From Ophiodon elongatus (lineage: Eukaryota; Chordata; Actinopteri; Perciformes; Hexagrammidae), in the NCBI GenBank assembly GCA_016806645.1, contig JACSYO010000708.1, forward strand, positions 211,001-275,000: a stretch of 64,000 bases of DNA, written 5' to 3'. The position numbers were made by a program, and so were the translations under genes. Below, piece by piece: positions 32,701-44,839 of this stretch (the stretch's first letter is position 1; each line of letters opens with the position of its first letter). The notes beneath the pieces are model-generated. The model made no database searches. It was given only the letters and a program-made list of their open reading frames with translations, and was not told the origin of the DNA.

Positions 32701-34840
32701 AGTGAAAATGTATTTCCATCTCGTAGGTAAAGACGGCCTCTGTGCGTGAACACAGATCTCTTCTGCTTCTCCCCTTTCATCTGTGAAAAAAAAATGATGG
32801 ATTGCACTTTCTATGCTGAAACTGTTTTCTGATGATACTTTCTTAACAGACACCCACTTGAAAATAATTCATGGGAAATGATATGTAGAGGCAAAAGAAA
32901 CCTATGAGTGATACTTACATTGTGTCTCCTCTTAGCTCATTGATCACCTGCTGGCTGGAATAGAGGACGTGGTCGGCTACTGGGGGCAGCACTACTGGAA
33001 AGACAAGTTAGTTCTTCTCAACATTTTCTTTACCGTGTGTGTACATGTGTTTCTCCTAAAAGTATTTTGCACGGCCACAAAAATATGACCTGAAATGACC
33101 ACTCGGTGGCAGCAAATACCACACGCAAAACTCCCTGATCGTTTCCCAGTCAGGACTCAGTATAATGAATGATATTTATTCTCTCTGTGCGTGTGTGTGA
33201 GGTTTGAGCAGTTCAACAGGAAGTACCTTCGGCGTTTCCTGATCCGTGAGGATCACCAGGCTCGCTCCAGCATCCTCAGAGTTTACCAGGAGCTGGAGAG
33301 GAGGGAGCAGAGGGGAGACGAGGAGGCACCACCGCTGTGAGAACACATATTTGTACTTTGTGTCAGCAACTCTCGTTGTCCTGTTTAGGCATCACTAGGA
33401 CTTCATTGAAGGAGCCTTATAGGGTCCTAAAAACTAAGGAGAGTTTTGTCACCGTTATGGTAATCTGTGCTACTTCAAATCCTCAAAAACAAATCAAGTT
33501 TCTTACAAGTTTGTAAGTATCCCTTTCGTGCATGTGTTTGAAAGTCAAAAGTTAAAGAATATCTGCGCCTACCCCGTCAATTCCCAGGCATCTTCCTACT
33601 TAAAACCCCAATCATGCCACTGAAAACGGATCAGATATCAGTTTTTACAACACTGTTTTTGGATAAATGAATGCGAATATTCCCGCCTGACTTTTAGAGT
33701 GGACCCTCGCTCCCACAGCCGTCCCCTCTTACCAGAGGAGATGGACAGCATCCGGCGTATTCTCTCCAGAAACCTACAAAACTTTAACGACAAGGTAAAT
33801 TCACAGCGCTGGTATTTCGATAAAGGCATCAGTGAACGTGCGCTATATACTCTTTACCTACTGTCTTGGTTCATGCATGAGTTGTGACTCCAGCAGACAC
33901 CAGCTTACAGCAGACACACTTTGCACCAGGACGCCACCACGGGCAGAACGAGAAAGCCTCTTCACAGGCACCAGAGTCTGGGAGAGAGAAGCACAAACAA
34001 TACACAGGTAGCTACTGTAAACACAATTTATTCAGTCTCTTTTCCTTAAAAACTGTCAACAAATGAAGTGAAATAATCCTTACACAATGCTCCCCGTCTC
34101 AGGTAATTGAAAAACATAAATGATTTTATCCTCAAAAATGTCTCACAAAAATATTTAATAATCGTGTTATGATATAATTTTAAAACCAACCAATTACTGA
34201 CCACTTCTCATGAAAGCACTTGAAAAGAGGGTGACATTTATTTATTTATTAAAATGTGAAACAAGTGTCACCATTAGAAAATTTGCCGGAATGGTAAAGA
34301 AGTGAGCTTTTTTTAATTAAATGTATTCATCAAACTCATTTACTTAAAACCTTATATTAAGACTCACGATGTACTTCCATTGTGACAGGGGGAAGATGGA
34401 GAGTTCAACGGCTCACGCAGAGCGAGAGCAGGACTCAGCAGGGCTCACACAGGTAAAGTGAAAGACACAAATATATAAAAAGAAAAACACATATTAGACT
34501 AATTATGCAGTTTTGTCTCACCACTCAAGCCTCCAGTACTCTCTACAAAAACAGACCAAGAATATAGACACGTCATAAGATTGTCTCTCGTCTCTGTGCA
34601 CCCCTGACCTTTGACCCTGACAACTCAGCCTCTCTTCTCCTGGCAGTGTGCTCAACGAGCCCGAGGCCTGTCCTCCTGGACTCGTCGGCCCCAGCGCCTT
34701 CAGCTCAGACCAGAAGACCAGTGGATCCACAACCGGCAGCTGTCGGAGAGGAGCAGATCTCTCCGCAGCATCAAGCGCCCGTGGGTAGAACGCCGAAGAA
34801 ACAACTCAGCTTTGTTCTGGAGAGCGAGAAGCAGCAGTGA
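28197..34840 (+). CDS. slc9a2: Na+/H+ exchanger, SLC9A1-5 group, closest to NHE2; 13 coding exons, 712 aa
   Basis: This is an electroneutral plasma-membrane Na+/H+ antiporter. Exons: 28197-28440, 28966-29188, 30883-31123, 31210-31460, 31567-31784, 31870-32066, 32162-32251, 32936-33006, 33202-33336, 33698-33794, 33894-34007, 34389-34452, 34647-34840. All are GT-AG with matching phases. A signal-like leader (1-22) precedes N39 in an NAS glycosylation site. The membrane domain has FFLFLLPPIVLDAGYF (about 125-140), AVDPVAV with D203, the ion-binding pair N231-D232 in SLLNDAVTVVLY, and YGGLRGA in exon 6. GIEDVVGYWGQHYWKDK with FNRKYLRRFLI corresponds to the CHP-binding juxtamembrane region. ICFSLVFL and LDVKR resemble NHE2 more than NHE1, 4 or 5, but the tail after residue 540 is short and divergent. 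The tmem182 neighbour recalls human SLC9A2/SLC9A4-TMEM182. Family is certain; the exact paralogue is not. Confidence 0.93.
29685..29762. repeat. (AC)n microsatellite, slc9a intron 2
   Basis: An uninterrupted AC tract of about 39 units in the 1.7-kb second intron. The same intron holds a G-run at 30457-30468 and a TTAGCATG-family repeat fragment at about 30540-30650. Confidence 0.95.
30540..30650. repeat. TTAGCATG-family dispersed repeat fragment
   Basis: CAATTAGCATATGTTAGCATG, ACACTAAACTAAGAACATC and GGTTCTGTTAGCATTTAGC are degraded phrases of the same family as 12415-13090 and 51190-51400. It lies in slc9a intron 2. Confidence 0.5.
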
Positions 34841-35526
34841 AGACAGACAGCGAGGAGAAGAAACTCAAACCAGTGAATTCAATCATTTCAAAAGTGATAA
34901 GTACCTCATATTCATTTAGCCACAGAGTTGAGGGTTTCAAGACTAGGCTGTTAAAAGGGTTCTGCAATTTCATGGATATCTTCCAATTAAAACTTTAAAA
35001 ATGTATTAATTCACCTTCTGGTTTCCTAATTTTGAGTGTTTTCCAGCTCCGTGGTTCGCCTCATGAACACCTCTGCTGGAGGGTCATTTGCATCTCTGGT
35101 CTAATTCATTTTCAAAGTGGCGCTCAAAGTGTAACACCCACCTCAGAAATACCTCGCAGTCACAAATGCAGATACTCGCTGTCCACATCACAAGCACACA
35201 CGCAAACCAATCCTGCCTCACCTCGTTTCCTTTACGAACGCACAGCACACCCAACAGTAATTTGACGAGGACAGGCTTACTGCTTCCTAAAATAACTCCT
35301 ACCCCCCCTTCTCCCCCCTGACCTCCCTCGGTTACTGGAGCTTCTTTTCCCCACCGCTCTCAGCATGCCAGGGAGTGGCTGGGAGACCCCGACTGTTTTC
35401 CTTAGGTCTGGGGCCGGTCAGAGGGTGGTAGAGCGGACACCAGTGAGGAGCCGAGGAGTGACTGACCTGAAGCAGACTGAAAGCTGAGGAGAACGAACAC
35501 AGTGAAGGCGGTTTTAGGCCGGAGTT
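34841..35526 (+). promoter_or_regulatory. short slc9a-tmem182 spacer: 3' UTR plus promoter
   Basis: Only 686 bases separate the slc9a stop from the tmem182 ATG. The left part is AT-rich with an AATTAAA at 34986-34992, a possible weak polyadenylation signal. The right part has an octamer ATTTGCAT at 35086-35093 and a purine-rich run before the ATG at 35400-35526 that is probably 5' UTR. No TATA box is obvious. Confidence 0.45.
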
Positions 35527-36648
35527 ATGAGGGTGGGAGTTGCGACCTTGGCTGGGGCGATATTTGGGCTATTAGGGACTCTGTGTTTCTTCATTGCCTT
35601 CGGTACTGACTACTGGCTGGTGGCCAGTGACAACTGTGGACCGTATACATGGCCGACACAAACAACGCTGACTAAAGATGCCAATGGGACTGAGGTAGGA
35701 CAGATACACGTGTGCACATATTGTACATTTACCAACACAAACCCACGCAGGGAATGCAAACCTGACTGCTGTCAGAATCGCTCGGTGACGTCCAACTAAA
35801 CAAATGCATATAATAAGAGTCACAACATCACATGTGAGAACCACAAAAATACCAATGTGGAATCTGTTCAGACGTGATGTCACTAGAGGATATTTAAAGA
35901 GGTAACAACATAATTTAGTCCGGAAACTTTTTTTTTTTTTTTTTAAAGTTGGAGGACTCAAAGAGAAACAGATTTAAAAGAAAAAGGACCAAATCAATGC
36001 AGCAGAGATCAAAGCATCCCGCAGTAACTAACACACTGAGGTTAAGAAGGTATATATTAATTTAGTGTTTTTAGCATGGTAGCGTTTGCCAGTTATCACA
36101 AAACACAAAGTACAGCTGAGGCCGATGGGATTGTCATTATTTTTATGACATCATCCGAGTCAGGAGCCATCATACAACTGCTTTCACAGGCAGTAGTAGT
36201 ACGGCACAGGTCAGCTGATCCTTGTGTGTAAACTTTAATTTCCCAGTTTATTCTTTCATGCCACATTTGTGAGAGAGTTCACAAAATGCAAAGTAAGGGC
36301 TATATTTACACAAGCTGATCCCCCAGTGAACTCCTCTCCCAACGCCACAGCACAACAGTCTTTTATTTTCAATAGAAGAGGATGATTAAAATTGCCGACG
36401 TGTTATACGGCGCCATCAATCATGTTTCTGACAAGCAAATGGAGAGTATCGCTCATGCGTGTTTCATAAGTTCCCCCTCGGAAAAAAAAGCTCACGGACG
36501 AGCAGGCCATAATCAGAACCACGTTTGATGCCGTGGCACCGCTGAAGCACCGAGTCACAAAGAGCGGCGTCGACAAAGCTGACAGACATTAAGGTTCATC
36601 CATCTTCAGACATTTGAGTGTCCCATCTCTCTCTCTGTTTGTGTGCTG

Positions 36649-36721
<73 letters not shown>

Positions 36722-39090
36722 TCTCCCTCATTTAGATCCAGCTCGTGGAAACGGTCACTGCTTCTCCTCCGTCTCTCACTCTGCTCCACGAGGGCTTCTT
36801 CTGGCGATGTGGGTTTCAGGTGGAGCCCACAGCGCATGCAACGCTGGCCACTCTCTTCAGTATGTACACCTTCTAAGGCGGCAAAAGGTTTTTGTGGGCG
36901 TTTGTCCAATGCGGTTGCACGTCTCCTACTCAGCAGTGTGGTCTGCTTGACATGCTTACAAGTGCAGGAAAGAAAAATATCTATAATTTGGATATTTGAC
37001 AGAAGATATATGCAGGAGGAAGGCACGAAGAATGTGTCGGCGTTTATTTTTCGGTTTGTGGGGTGTTTTGGGCTTTTCTCGAAGTTTCTCGGCATTGTTT
37101 TTCTTTCTTTCTCAGACCTAAAAGATTTTTCTCTACACCTTTTCTTTTCAATGTAGCAAACCAGCCAGAATCCAAGGTGTGCATCCATGGTTACCTCTTC
37201 CCTCTGCCTATTGCACTTGGACAGGTGCCTCATCCGAGTTATGATGCTACAGCAGGTAGTGCACTCTCTCACATCTTTACAATCAGGCACTCGCTACCAC
37301 TATCACAAAACACCAATCATATCATATCCAGTCAGTCATATATTTTAGAAAAATGTGTTTCATTCCTCTAGTAGTGCCAAAGACTTGAAGCTTCTCAAAA
37401 GGTGTTGGCTTAACTCCAAATGTTTATTCACACACAGGCACACATGCATTTGTTTTTACAATCACTTCATCACACACAAACACAATTTTACAGTTTACAT
37501 TTTGCTCTTTAAAGTGAGAATAAGAATGAGAGTAAAATAAGCTTATGTTCCCAAATCACAAACTTTCAACAGTAACGGTGAGAAGCTGTTTAGTCGTGGC
37601 TTCAAAGAGCATATAATGACTGGGGAATAAGATGGTGTTCATATTTCTTATCCATACAAATCAAAGTCATAGCTGGAATTTTAGAAATACTGAGGTCATG
37701 TTGTCAAAGTCTCCCAATGTAAATCCCCCCACACACACACACACTGACACACATGCACGCACATTCCCCAAATTAAAGTCTCTATGCTGCCAAAAATAAG
37801 AATCTGGTGGAGAAATAATTAATAATGTATTTACGTATTGGCCTAAAAGTAGTCATTCATTATTCATATAAAATACGGGATCTTGGGAAGTACACTTACA
37901 GTATTCACTTTATTTTCAAGAATTAGATAGTAAGACTCACAACTGTCATGTATATAAATATGAAGCCACAACCAGGAGGGGCCTAGCTTAGCAAAAACAC
38001 TGCAAGCACGGAGACACAGTTACTCTGTCCACAGGGGACAACATCCACCTGCATCTCCAAACCTCACTAATGAACATGTCACATCGTGGTGGTTTGATTG
38101 GAAAGAAGTCACCGCTCCACGCCAAGAAATAGTCCGGCATGTATATCCCAGGGAAACCACAAAATAGTATCTTTTACACCTCTAGATTCAACAAATTAGA
38201 AATAAAATGTTAGTTAGTGAGCTTTGGAGGGTTCTGATAGGTTCTCTTAGCTGTTTCTTTCTGCTCCTGGCAGTATAGTTTCCTTTAGTATTTAATGGAC
38301 ACACATGAGAGGCAGGCTGCCAATCTTAACTCCTAAGGCTGTTTCACAAAATGTCAAACAATAAGATAAGAACTGTAACTGCTCTGATGACGGCCTGTTT
38401 GTTTCGCCTGCAGTGTTTCGGGGTTTCTGGACCGTGCTGATAATCCTTGGCCTGGTAGCTGCTCTAACTGGAGGCTTCCTCTTGGTCTGCGGTGTGCCCT
38501 TCATCAGCCACAAACTGTACAAGCTGGGCGGTGCTTTCCTCATCTCCGCCGGTAAAATATAGTCTGTGTGCATGTGTGGTGTTTATAATCGTGGTATTCA
38601 TCTGCAGCGTGAAATAGGCTCTCGGAGGAGTAGCTGAACGCACAGACACAGACACATGTTGCAGCCATTGCTGCTGTCAGCTGTCCGTACCCTGTCACAT
38701 GACAGCAGATGTCACTCCGCAATAGTGTCGCTGTAACAACAGCAGGTTTAAACACTGCTGCCGTGGTAACAGTAGGAGATGAGTTGGCGCTGCATTCCTC
38801 TGCTGTTACTCAGCAGCAGTGATAGCCTCTATCTGTGTCTCCTGTCACTCCTCATATCACCCCCCTCAGCCTGCCTGTTCCTGTTCACGCTGCTGCTCTT
38901 CGTGCTGTGGATGGAGGTGATGGCCGTGGAGCTCTACATCCTGCAGGAGCGAGGAGAGGCCTGTCCCCACGCGCAGGTTTCCGTGCTCTACGGCCTGTCG
39001 TTCATGGTGGCGGCTGCCGGCGTGCCCCTGGAGCTCGTCTCTGGGATGGTCTTCATGCTGGTGGGCCGAGCGCTGCGTGCCAGCAAGTGA
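35527..39090 (+). CDS. tmem182: TMEM182-family four-pass membrane protein, five coding exons, 249 aa
   Basis: TMEM182 is a claudin/PMP22-like tetraspan protein of skeletal muscle and fat, reported to restrain myoblast differentiation and fusion through integrin beta-1. Exons are 35527-35694, 36736-36859, 37157-37255, 38414-38551 and 38870-39090, all GT-AG; the last four introns' phases are 0, 1, 1 and 1 in order. The N terminus, GAIFGLLGTLCFFIAFGTDYWL, is held under helix 1 (about 7-29). The extracellular loop has HEGFFWRC (about 74-81), as in human, and a SYDATAVFRGFW junction matching human SYDSAVIYRGFW. Helix 2 is at about 133-157 and helix 3 at about 178-197; helix 4 (about 222-245) ends VGRALRASK. 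Human TMEM182 is 229 aa; the extra length is in the first loop. Fish carry two tmem182 genes, and this may be the b copy. It lies in tandem behind slc9a, like human TMEM182 near SLC9A2. Confidence 0.9.
36070..36140. repeat. TTAGCATG-family dispersed repeat fragment
   Basis: In tmem182 intron 1, TTTTAGCATGGTAGCGTTTG, followed by AAACACAAAGTACAGCTGAG, GCCGATGGGA and TGTCATTA, matches the widespread teleost repeat also seen at 12415-13090 and 51190-51400. Confidence 0.6.
36652..36727. repeat. (CT)n microsatellite forming the tmem182 intron 1 polypyrimidine tract
   Basis: A CT tract of about 37 units ends eight bases before the AG at 36734-36735 that precedes tmem182 exon 2. The tract is therefore the pyrimidine tract of this acceptor. 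Confidence 0.9.
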
Positions 39091-41489
39091 GCCTGCCATC
39101 TGGCCTAGGGAAAGAGAGGACTGACCTTTTTCTTTTTTTTTTTTTATGTCCCGCACTGGGATCTCAGCAGCACACTTGTGGCATGTAAATACTGGCCGGA
39201 ATGACACAATCAATATTAAAGCACCGCCCTTTGGATGTCAAGTAGCACGCAGTCAGAGACACTGATTTTCTGTTTTCTGTAACTTGCTTTGCTTCATTCC
39301 CATTAAAATCACTAATTGCTATAGAATATTATTATCACAATAAGTGATATTGGCATTGAAGAGCAATTTATGATTCATTGACAATTGATTTTTATTCAAA
39401 CAATATGGAATGGCATCCAACTGCCATTCAAGAGATTTATGTTTTTTTGTTGTTGTTGTTAACGCCACAAATTGTGAGTCCATAGAGCGCGAGGTGAGAG
39501 CTGTGTGAGTGAACCAGCTGTGTCCCCTGTCCTGATTTTGGCACACGATCAAAGTAGGCGAGCTGGAGCGGAGTGAGGTGGGAGGGAAGAATGGCTGGAT
39601 GGACTGGAGAAACGGTGGATTTGGGTGGGGGTGGAGAGGGAGAGGGATGCATACAGGGGGATGGGGGTGGGGTGGTGGGGGGAGAGAGAGAGAGAATTGG
39701 TGCTTGTAGGGGGGCACAAGGGGGCTTTGAGAAATGAACAGCTGTTTGTGGGTTTTGGTTGGTGTACAGCAGGCGAGCCACCTGCCTCCTTCACCCCAAT
39801 CACATTTCAGTCCCTCATTGAAATCCTGACGCCTGCTCTGTTCTGCCTCGTACTGTTCTGTTTCTCTGTCCCACCCGACATGTTCACACACACTTTATGA
39901 CATCGGTACGATCATCTGTCGACACAGACAAAATGCCCCGCACCATCAAAGGGGGAGCGCAGACTTGTCATTGTCCTGTAACTGCTACTGTATTAGATCA
40001 TCCTGCTTTTTGGTCCAAATGGGCAGCGTGTGGAAACAAGCGTGTGGACTCTCAATCACACATATCAGCTTTCTTCTGCTTTATTTTGGAGCATTGGCAG
40101 AGGGGGAGGGGGGAGGGGGAAGGGGGTGTATGTATATGTGTGCTTCAAAGGCCTCACTGATCAAACACACAGAAACACACTTTCAATCACATACACACTG
40201 TGATCAGACTGTCTGGAACACACCCGTGTTAATTATTGAAATAGATCTAACCTATGTTGAGACAGTGTACTTCAGAGTGTAATGCTGTAATACAGCACCA
40301 TAGCCACCAAAGGCTCAAGGTCAGCTGAGTCCACCTGTGATGTCAGAGGATACCCTCTTTTGGTACATTGTGGTCTTTTTAATGATTGTTTATTGGTAAG
40401 TTAACATGTTTTTCTTATGTCTGTAATGATAATTCATGATAAACATGACAGATATATGAAATATTTAGAATAGTTGTGTCATTTGTCTGCAAACAGCTTG
40501 ATTGCTGCCTTGCTTGGCTTGGAAACTTTTTAACAGTTTTAATCTCAATGAAGCTTTCATGATACTGTGCTTTCATTTTTTGTGTTTGTTTAATAGTATG
40601 TGTTTCAGTAAACAAAACAATGAATAAATGTCTATAAACCTCTAAAAGAATAACATCTCAGCTCATCTTTCAAGCTGGGAATTGTAATATTTGAGTTCAG
40701 TTGTAATCGAATAGCATTTCAACCACAATAAAACACTCCACTCCTGTTCTGAAGAAGCCTCAAAAAAAGAAACTGAAAAAAGCCAAGTAGAAATATAAAA
40801 TAAAGACATAAAAAAACAACAACATGTAACTCAATCTGAGAAATTTGAGGTGTGCAAGTTGATTGAGAGATTACTCTGTACACATTTAAAGATACAAGGG
40901 ATCATTTTCTCTATATCTGTCTTTGAGATCTGTACCATCATCTCAAAACAATGGAGGGAAATGAAATGTGGTTTGTGGTTCATTTAAATGATGTTTATAA
41001 TCTCAACAGCAACATGTCCTCCAGTGCCTCACTTACTTATCCACAGACCTCGCCGCAAACGTATTAAAGTATAAAACATTTTTAAGTGTCCCTATCTGTT
41101 GACAGCACGATCTGGATTACTCTAACCAGAACATTGTTTATAGAAAGATCACATCACTGCTTTTCATATTGTTCAATTCTTTGAACGGTCCCCAAAAAAG
41201 TCCCTTTGACCTTTGTTGTTTAGAGGTGGTGACAGAAGTGTCTCAAAACCTTTGCACTTAAAGTTGAACTATCAAATGGCTAGATACTGCTAACAGAGAA
41301 AAACAAGTTTTTGTGATTTTTTTTTCTTCTGGATGAACAGTAAGAAAGATTAGGATCATATTTTCCAACAAAAAAAAGCAAGAGACTGAACAAAAGCAAT
41401 TGGAAAAGGTTTCATTTTCTGATTGAAGTATAAATGAGCTCACTTCAGTTGAGCAATTGCATTTTTATACTTTTAATGGTACAGAATTG

Positions 41490-41710
41490 ACTGTTGAGGT
41501 TGAACCCTTAAAAGATGTAAAAGTGTCAGTTGGAGTATAAGCACTGAAAGCAGTTGTAGTGTCGGTTGACTTGTCAACACTAAAAGGAGTTGTAAGTGTG
41601 CGTTGAATTGTCAACACTAAAAGGAGTTGTAGTGTCGGTTGCTGCTGAGACACTGAAAAAGGAATTGGGAACAGTTGGGATGTGAGCACTGTAAGCATTT
41701 GATGCGGCAG
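41490..41710. repeat. short minisatellite with CAACACTAAAAGGAGTTGTA core
   Basis: Two clear units, at about 41574-41598 and 41610-41630, share the core TTGTCAACACTAAAAGGAGTTGTA; diverged relatives (AGTTGTAGTGTCGGTTG) flank them at 41550-41570 and 41625-41645. Unit length is about 35-50 bases. A minus-strand frame through it gives a Thr/Ser-rich repeat with no recognised domain, so coding is unlikely. Confidence 0.65.
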
Positions 41711-42049
41711 TGGAAGTATAACAGTGAAAAAAAGGGAGGAAACAGGTGAGCAATGAACTGCAGGTGTTACTTTTTAATGTTTTTTCTCGTCGTACAAGTG
41801 ACAAACTAAGACTACTGACAGTGAATGGCAGCAGCAGTCAAAGCCTATAGTCACCAATAGGCCAGCAGTGGTAAATGAGATGCCAGTGGTTTGCTTGTCA
41901 CTGACATTCCTACTAACTCACAAGCCTAGTTAAGGACCATCTTATCCACTGCATCGCTGACAGTCCTGGATGGCAGCTGTGCATTGCTCTATAATGGAGA
42001 TGAAAAGTTTATCAGTGTACAACTGCCCAGGCAATGCAGGCTCTGTACC

Positions 42050-42260
42050 ACCCAGTAAGAGACTCAAACTGACCACAAAGAAACAAAACAACCACAAAGA
42101 GACACAACACAGCTGCAAAGAAACACAAAGTGACCAAAAAAAGACACAAAATGACTACAGAGAGACACAAAGAGACTCACAATGACTGCAAAGGAACAAA
42201 AACACCTATAAGGAGACACAAGATGACTACAAAGAGACACAAAACAGCAACAAAAAGAGG
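42050..42260. repeat. degenerate ACAAAGAGACACAAAATGACT minisatellite
   Basis: Roughly ten imperfect units of about 20-21 bases (ACCACAAAGAGACACAACAC, ACTACAAAGAGACACAAAAC and variants) run on one strand, strongly purine/A-rich. The same unit type is common in fish genomes. It is non-coding. Confidence 0.8.
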
Positions 42261-42626
42261 CTAAACAACTTTAAAGTGTGTGTGTCTTGCTCCTTTTGTA
42301 GGAGAATATGTGGGGCCTTTTGCATGTCTGTATCCAGGGGCCCATTGTCTCACATCCGCCCATGGCCATTACCTGACACCAGTCAGAGAGAAACGTCACA
42401 GTCCAGGCCCACAGCCCGTTCCAAGACACAATGCTTTACTCAGTTTCTCTGGGTAACTTTGCTGAATCAAACCCCCAATCCCCTAAAATCTGGAGGATGG
42501 GTTGATGACCAAGTGCTTGTGATGGCGGTTAATCCATGCAAATTGTACTTTTTTTCAGACACTCAGCTGATTAAGGGTTGGTCCACTTCACTGAATTTAT
42601 GGCTGTGGCCGAATTCCCACAATCAG

Positions 42627-42641
42627 CCAGCAGAGGGCTCT
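42627..42641 (+). promoter_or_regulatory. candidate CTCF site (forward)
   Basis: CCAGCAGAGGGCTCT differs from the strong vertebrate CTCF core CCAGCAGAGGGCGCT at one position. It lies about 3.5 kb downstream of tmem182 in the gene-free region. It is a motif match by eye. Confidence 0.4.
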
Positions 42642-42779
42642 CCGGCTCTCCTCTTCAAAAGGAACATTTGCCTTGCATGGAGAGACAGAATGGGTAAAAA
42701 TATGAGCGAGCAGTGAGTGTAAAAGGAAAGGAACGTGAAGGAAAGGAAAGGAAGCAATTACTGAGCCGAGTATTGAGCT

Positions 42780-43100
42780 AGAACCCCGGCTTGTTCAGTG
42801 ACTGTGGCTCTTCCTAATCATAGTTAATTAACTCTTATGTCTCCTCCCCTGTCATCCACAACAATGGAAACACACTATCACTTCATTTAAGGAAGGAATA
42901 ATCTTGCACTTGAAGTGTCAGCAATTACGGGCGTTATAATATTATGCATATGGCATAGTGAACGTCGCGTGAATAAAGACATGACACGATAATAAAGTAA
43001 TAAATGGTTTGCAAATTAACCCCAACAGACCCAAGGAACCCAAAGAGCATACGTCTTGTTGATTAGGGGTAATGAGTGTGTGTCGTATGTACGCGTGGAT
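42780..43100. promoter_or_regulatory. possible conserved regulatory element
   Basis: This is a unique-looking, non-repetitive stretch with a SOX-type site AACAATGG (42860-42867), a POU-type site TATGCATATGGCAT (42943-42956), AGTTAATTAACT (about 42822) and GGTTTGCAAATTAACC (about 43007). The density of developmental transcription-factor motifs is suggestive only; conservation could not be checked. Confidence 0.25.
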
Positions 43101-43925
43101 GTATAATGTGCAGATCTGTATTTCCAGGCATGGCACCATTATTCGCTGCTAATTTCCAGTGTTTGCGAAAGGTCCCATGCATGTGATGTGTCAGACGGCA
43201 AACAGCAGGATGTGGTCTCACACTAGGTAGGGCAAATTAACCCAACGTGGACCCCTCAACCCTCGTGTCCTCCGGAGCACCTGGACTGAATACTGGTGGG
43301 CTCTAATCCAGTCAAAGAGGGGGATACAGTTGGTGAGAGCTCTTTCCTTTCTTTCTCTAACCCCCTCACTCTACTGGTGAGCCTATTACCTGCTCTCTCT
43401 CTCCATGTGTGTATGTATGTGTGTGTGTGAGCCCCAAGCATGGTGAGTGTTTGTGCGCGTGTGTGAGATGGCCAGACGGACAGTTTCTCCCAGATAAAGG
43501 TTTTTCTCCTGTCAAAAAAATGACTGATAATAAGAGCTGATATGAGAGAATAGCAGGCCTTATGGCATCACTCTTGCTTTTTGTATGTCTTTTGTACACT
43601 CCAAATCCCCAGGAACGACCCCCCCCCCCCCAAAAAAAAACACACACTCCTAATCTGTATTGGGGGTGGTTGTGGTAGAGAGGGAGCAGGTGGAGGGATA
43701 AAGACAAGTTTCTGTGTGTTTCTTTTTCTATTTCTTGTATAAATAACTAGTGCGCTCTTATTAGAGACAGCCCTCCCCTCCCACACACACACACACACAC
43801 ACACACACTGTTCATGCAGACAGATTATGTCTCAGACAGTCAGAGCTCCTGCCTTCAATTAACCTCACAAAGACAGGATCACTTACACACACATCTGATG
43901 ATAGCAGGAGGGAAACAGTGAAGAG

Positions 43926-43950
43926 GTGTGTGTGTGTGCCTGTGTGTGTG

Positions 43951-44011
<61 letters not shown>
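43926..44011. repeat. (TG)n microsatellite
   Basis: A TG tract with a few interruptions at its left end. A (CA)n tract of opposite strand sense lies nearby at 43783-43808. Confidence 0.95.
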
Positions 44012-44012
<1 letters not shown>

Positions 44013-44839
44013 AATGGTTGCCATGCATACAACATGCATGATACAATAGTCAATTTATTAGTGGAGGACATTATGTCATTTACTCTGTGTAAACATTCCT
44101 GTGTATCACCCACTTTGTTCAAACTGAATATATAAGCACATTCACAGGATGTTTAAAAAAATTAAAATAAAAAAATAACAGGAAAGGTAGAATATACTGT
44201 TGTGCAGCCTTAAGAAAATAAATACTGGAGGTGAAGTAAATGAAAACAGCTTGTCTTTACATTGGCGGGGACATTTTATAGACTGGTGAGGTGAGGTTCA
44301 GATAGCAGCAGTGCCAAAAAGGGCCACAGTGAAGGCAAGGTGCTGCTGTAAATTCTGGATTTATTGGCACCCACTGCACTGAGAGTAAGTGCTGCTATTT
44401 GAATGGTTGTTTAGAACCACAATAATAGAAAACAGTGTAGAGTTTTGCCTCTACCTTTGTTTACACTTTCTGGTGTGTACAAACGAGTACAACACCAAGA
44501 CTCCGAAAGTGTGCGTCATTACTCCTCTCGCTGGTTGATTGTGTTGTTTCACACCGATCTCTGATGCCATTTTTGAGAAGAAACGAAATAGGACAAACAG
44601 TCCACCTAACTTACAAGCTACTAATAGAAAACTTCATGTCTAAAAAGGGGGGTGGGGGGGTCAAAAGTCGACAAAGTGGCTTTGTGGTCCCTGAGTCCAC
44701 GGTTCGCGGTCAGATGTTCGTTGTGTGATGTCCCCCATATCTCTATAACGACACTATTTAATAAAGACATACACTATTTCTCCCCAAAAAAGAGCCCTTT
44801 GTCCTCCCTAGTGCTATATTTACATTGATTATAGAACAA

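Noticed and set aside
36589..37290. 233-codon minus-strand frame
   Set aside because: It is antisense to tmem182 exons 2-3 and its Glu-Arg run derives from the CT microsatellite.
39319..39891. 190-codon minus-strand frame rich in Pro/Ser/His
   Set aside because: Low-complexity composition from a G-rich plus-strand tract; no domain, no splice context, no conserved motif.
42276..42716. 146-codon plus-strand frame
   Set aside because: It begins in the minisatellite flank, has no recognised domain, and overlaps a candidate CTCF motif; no coding signature beyond length.
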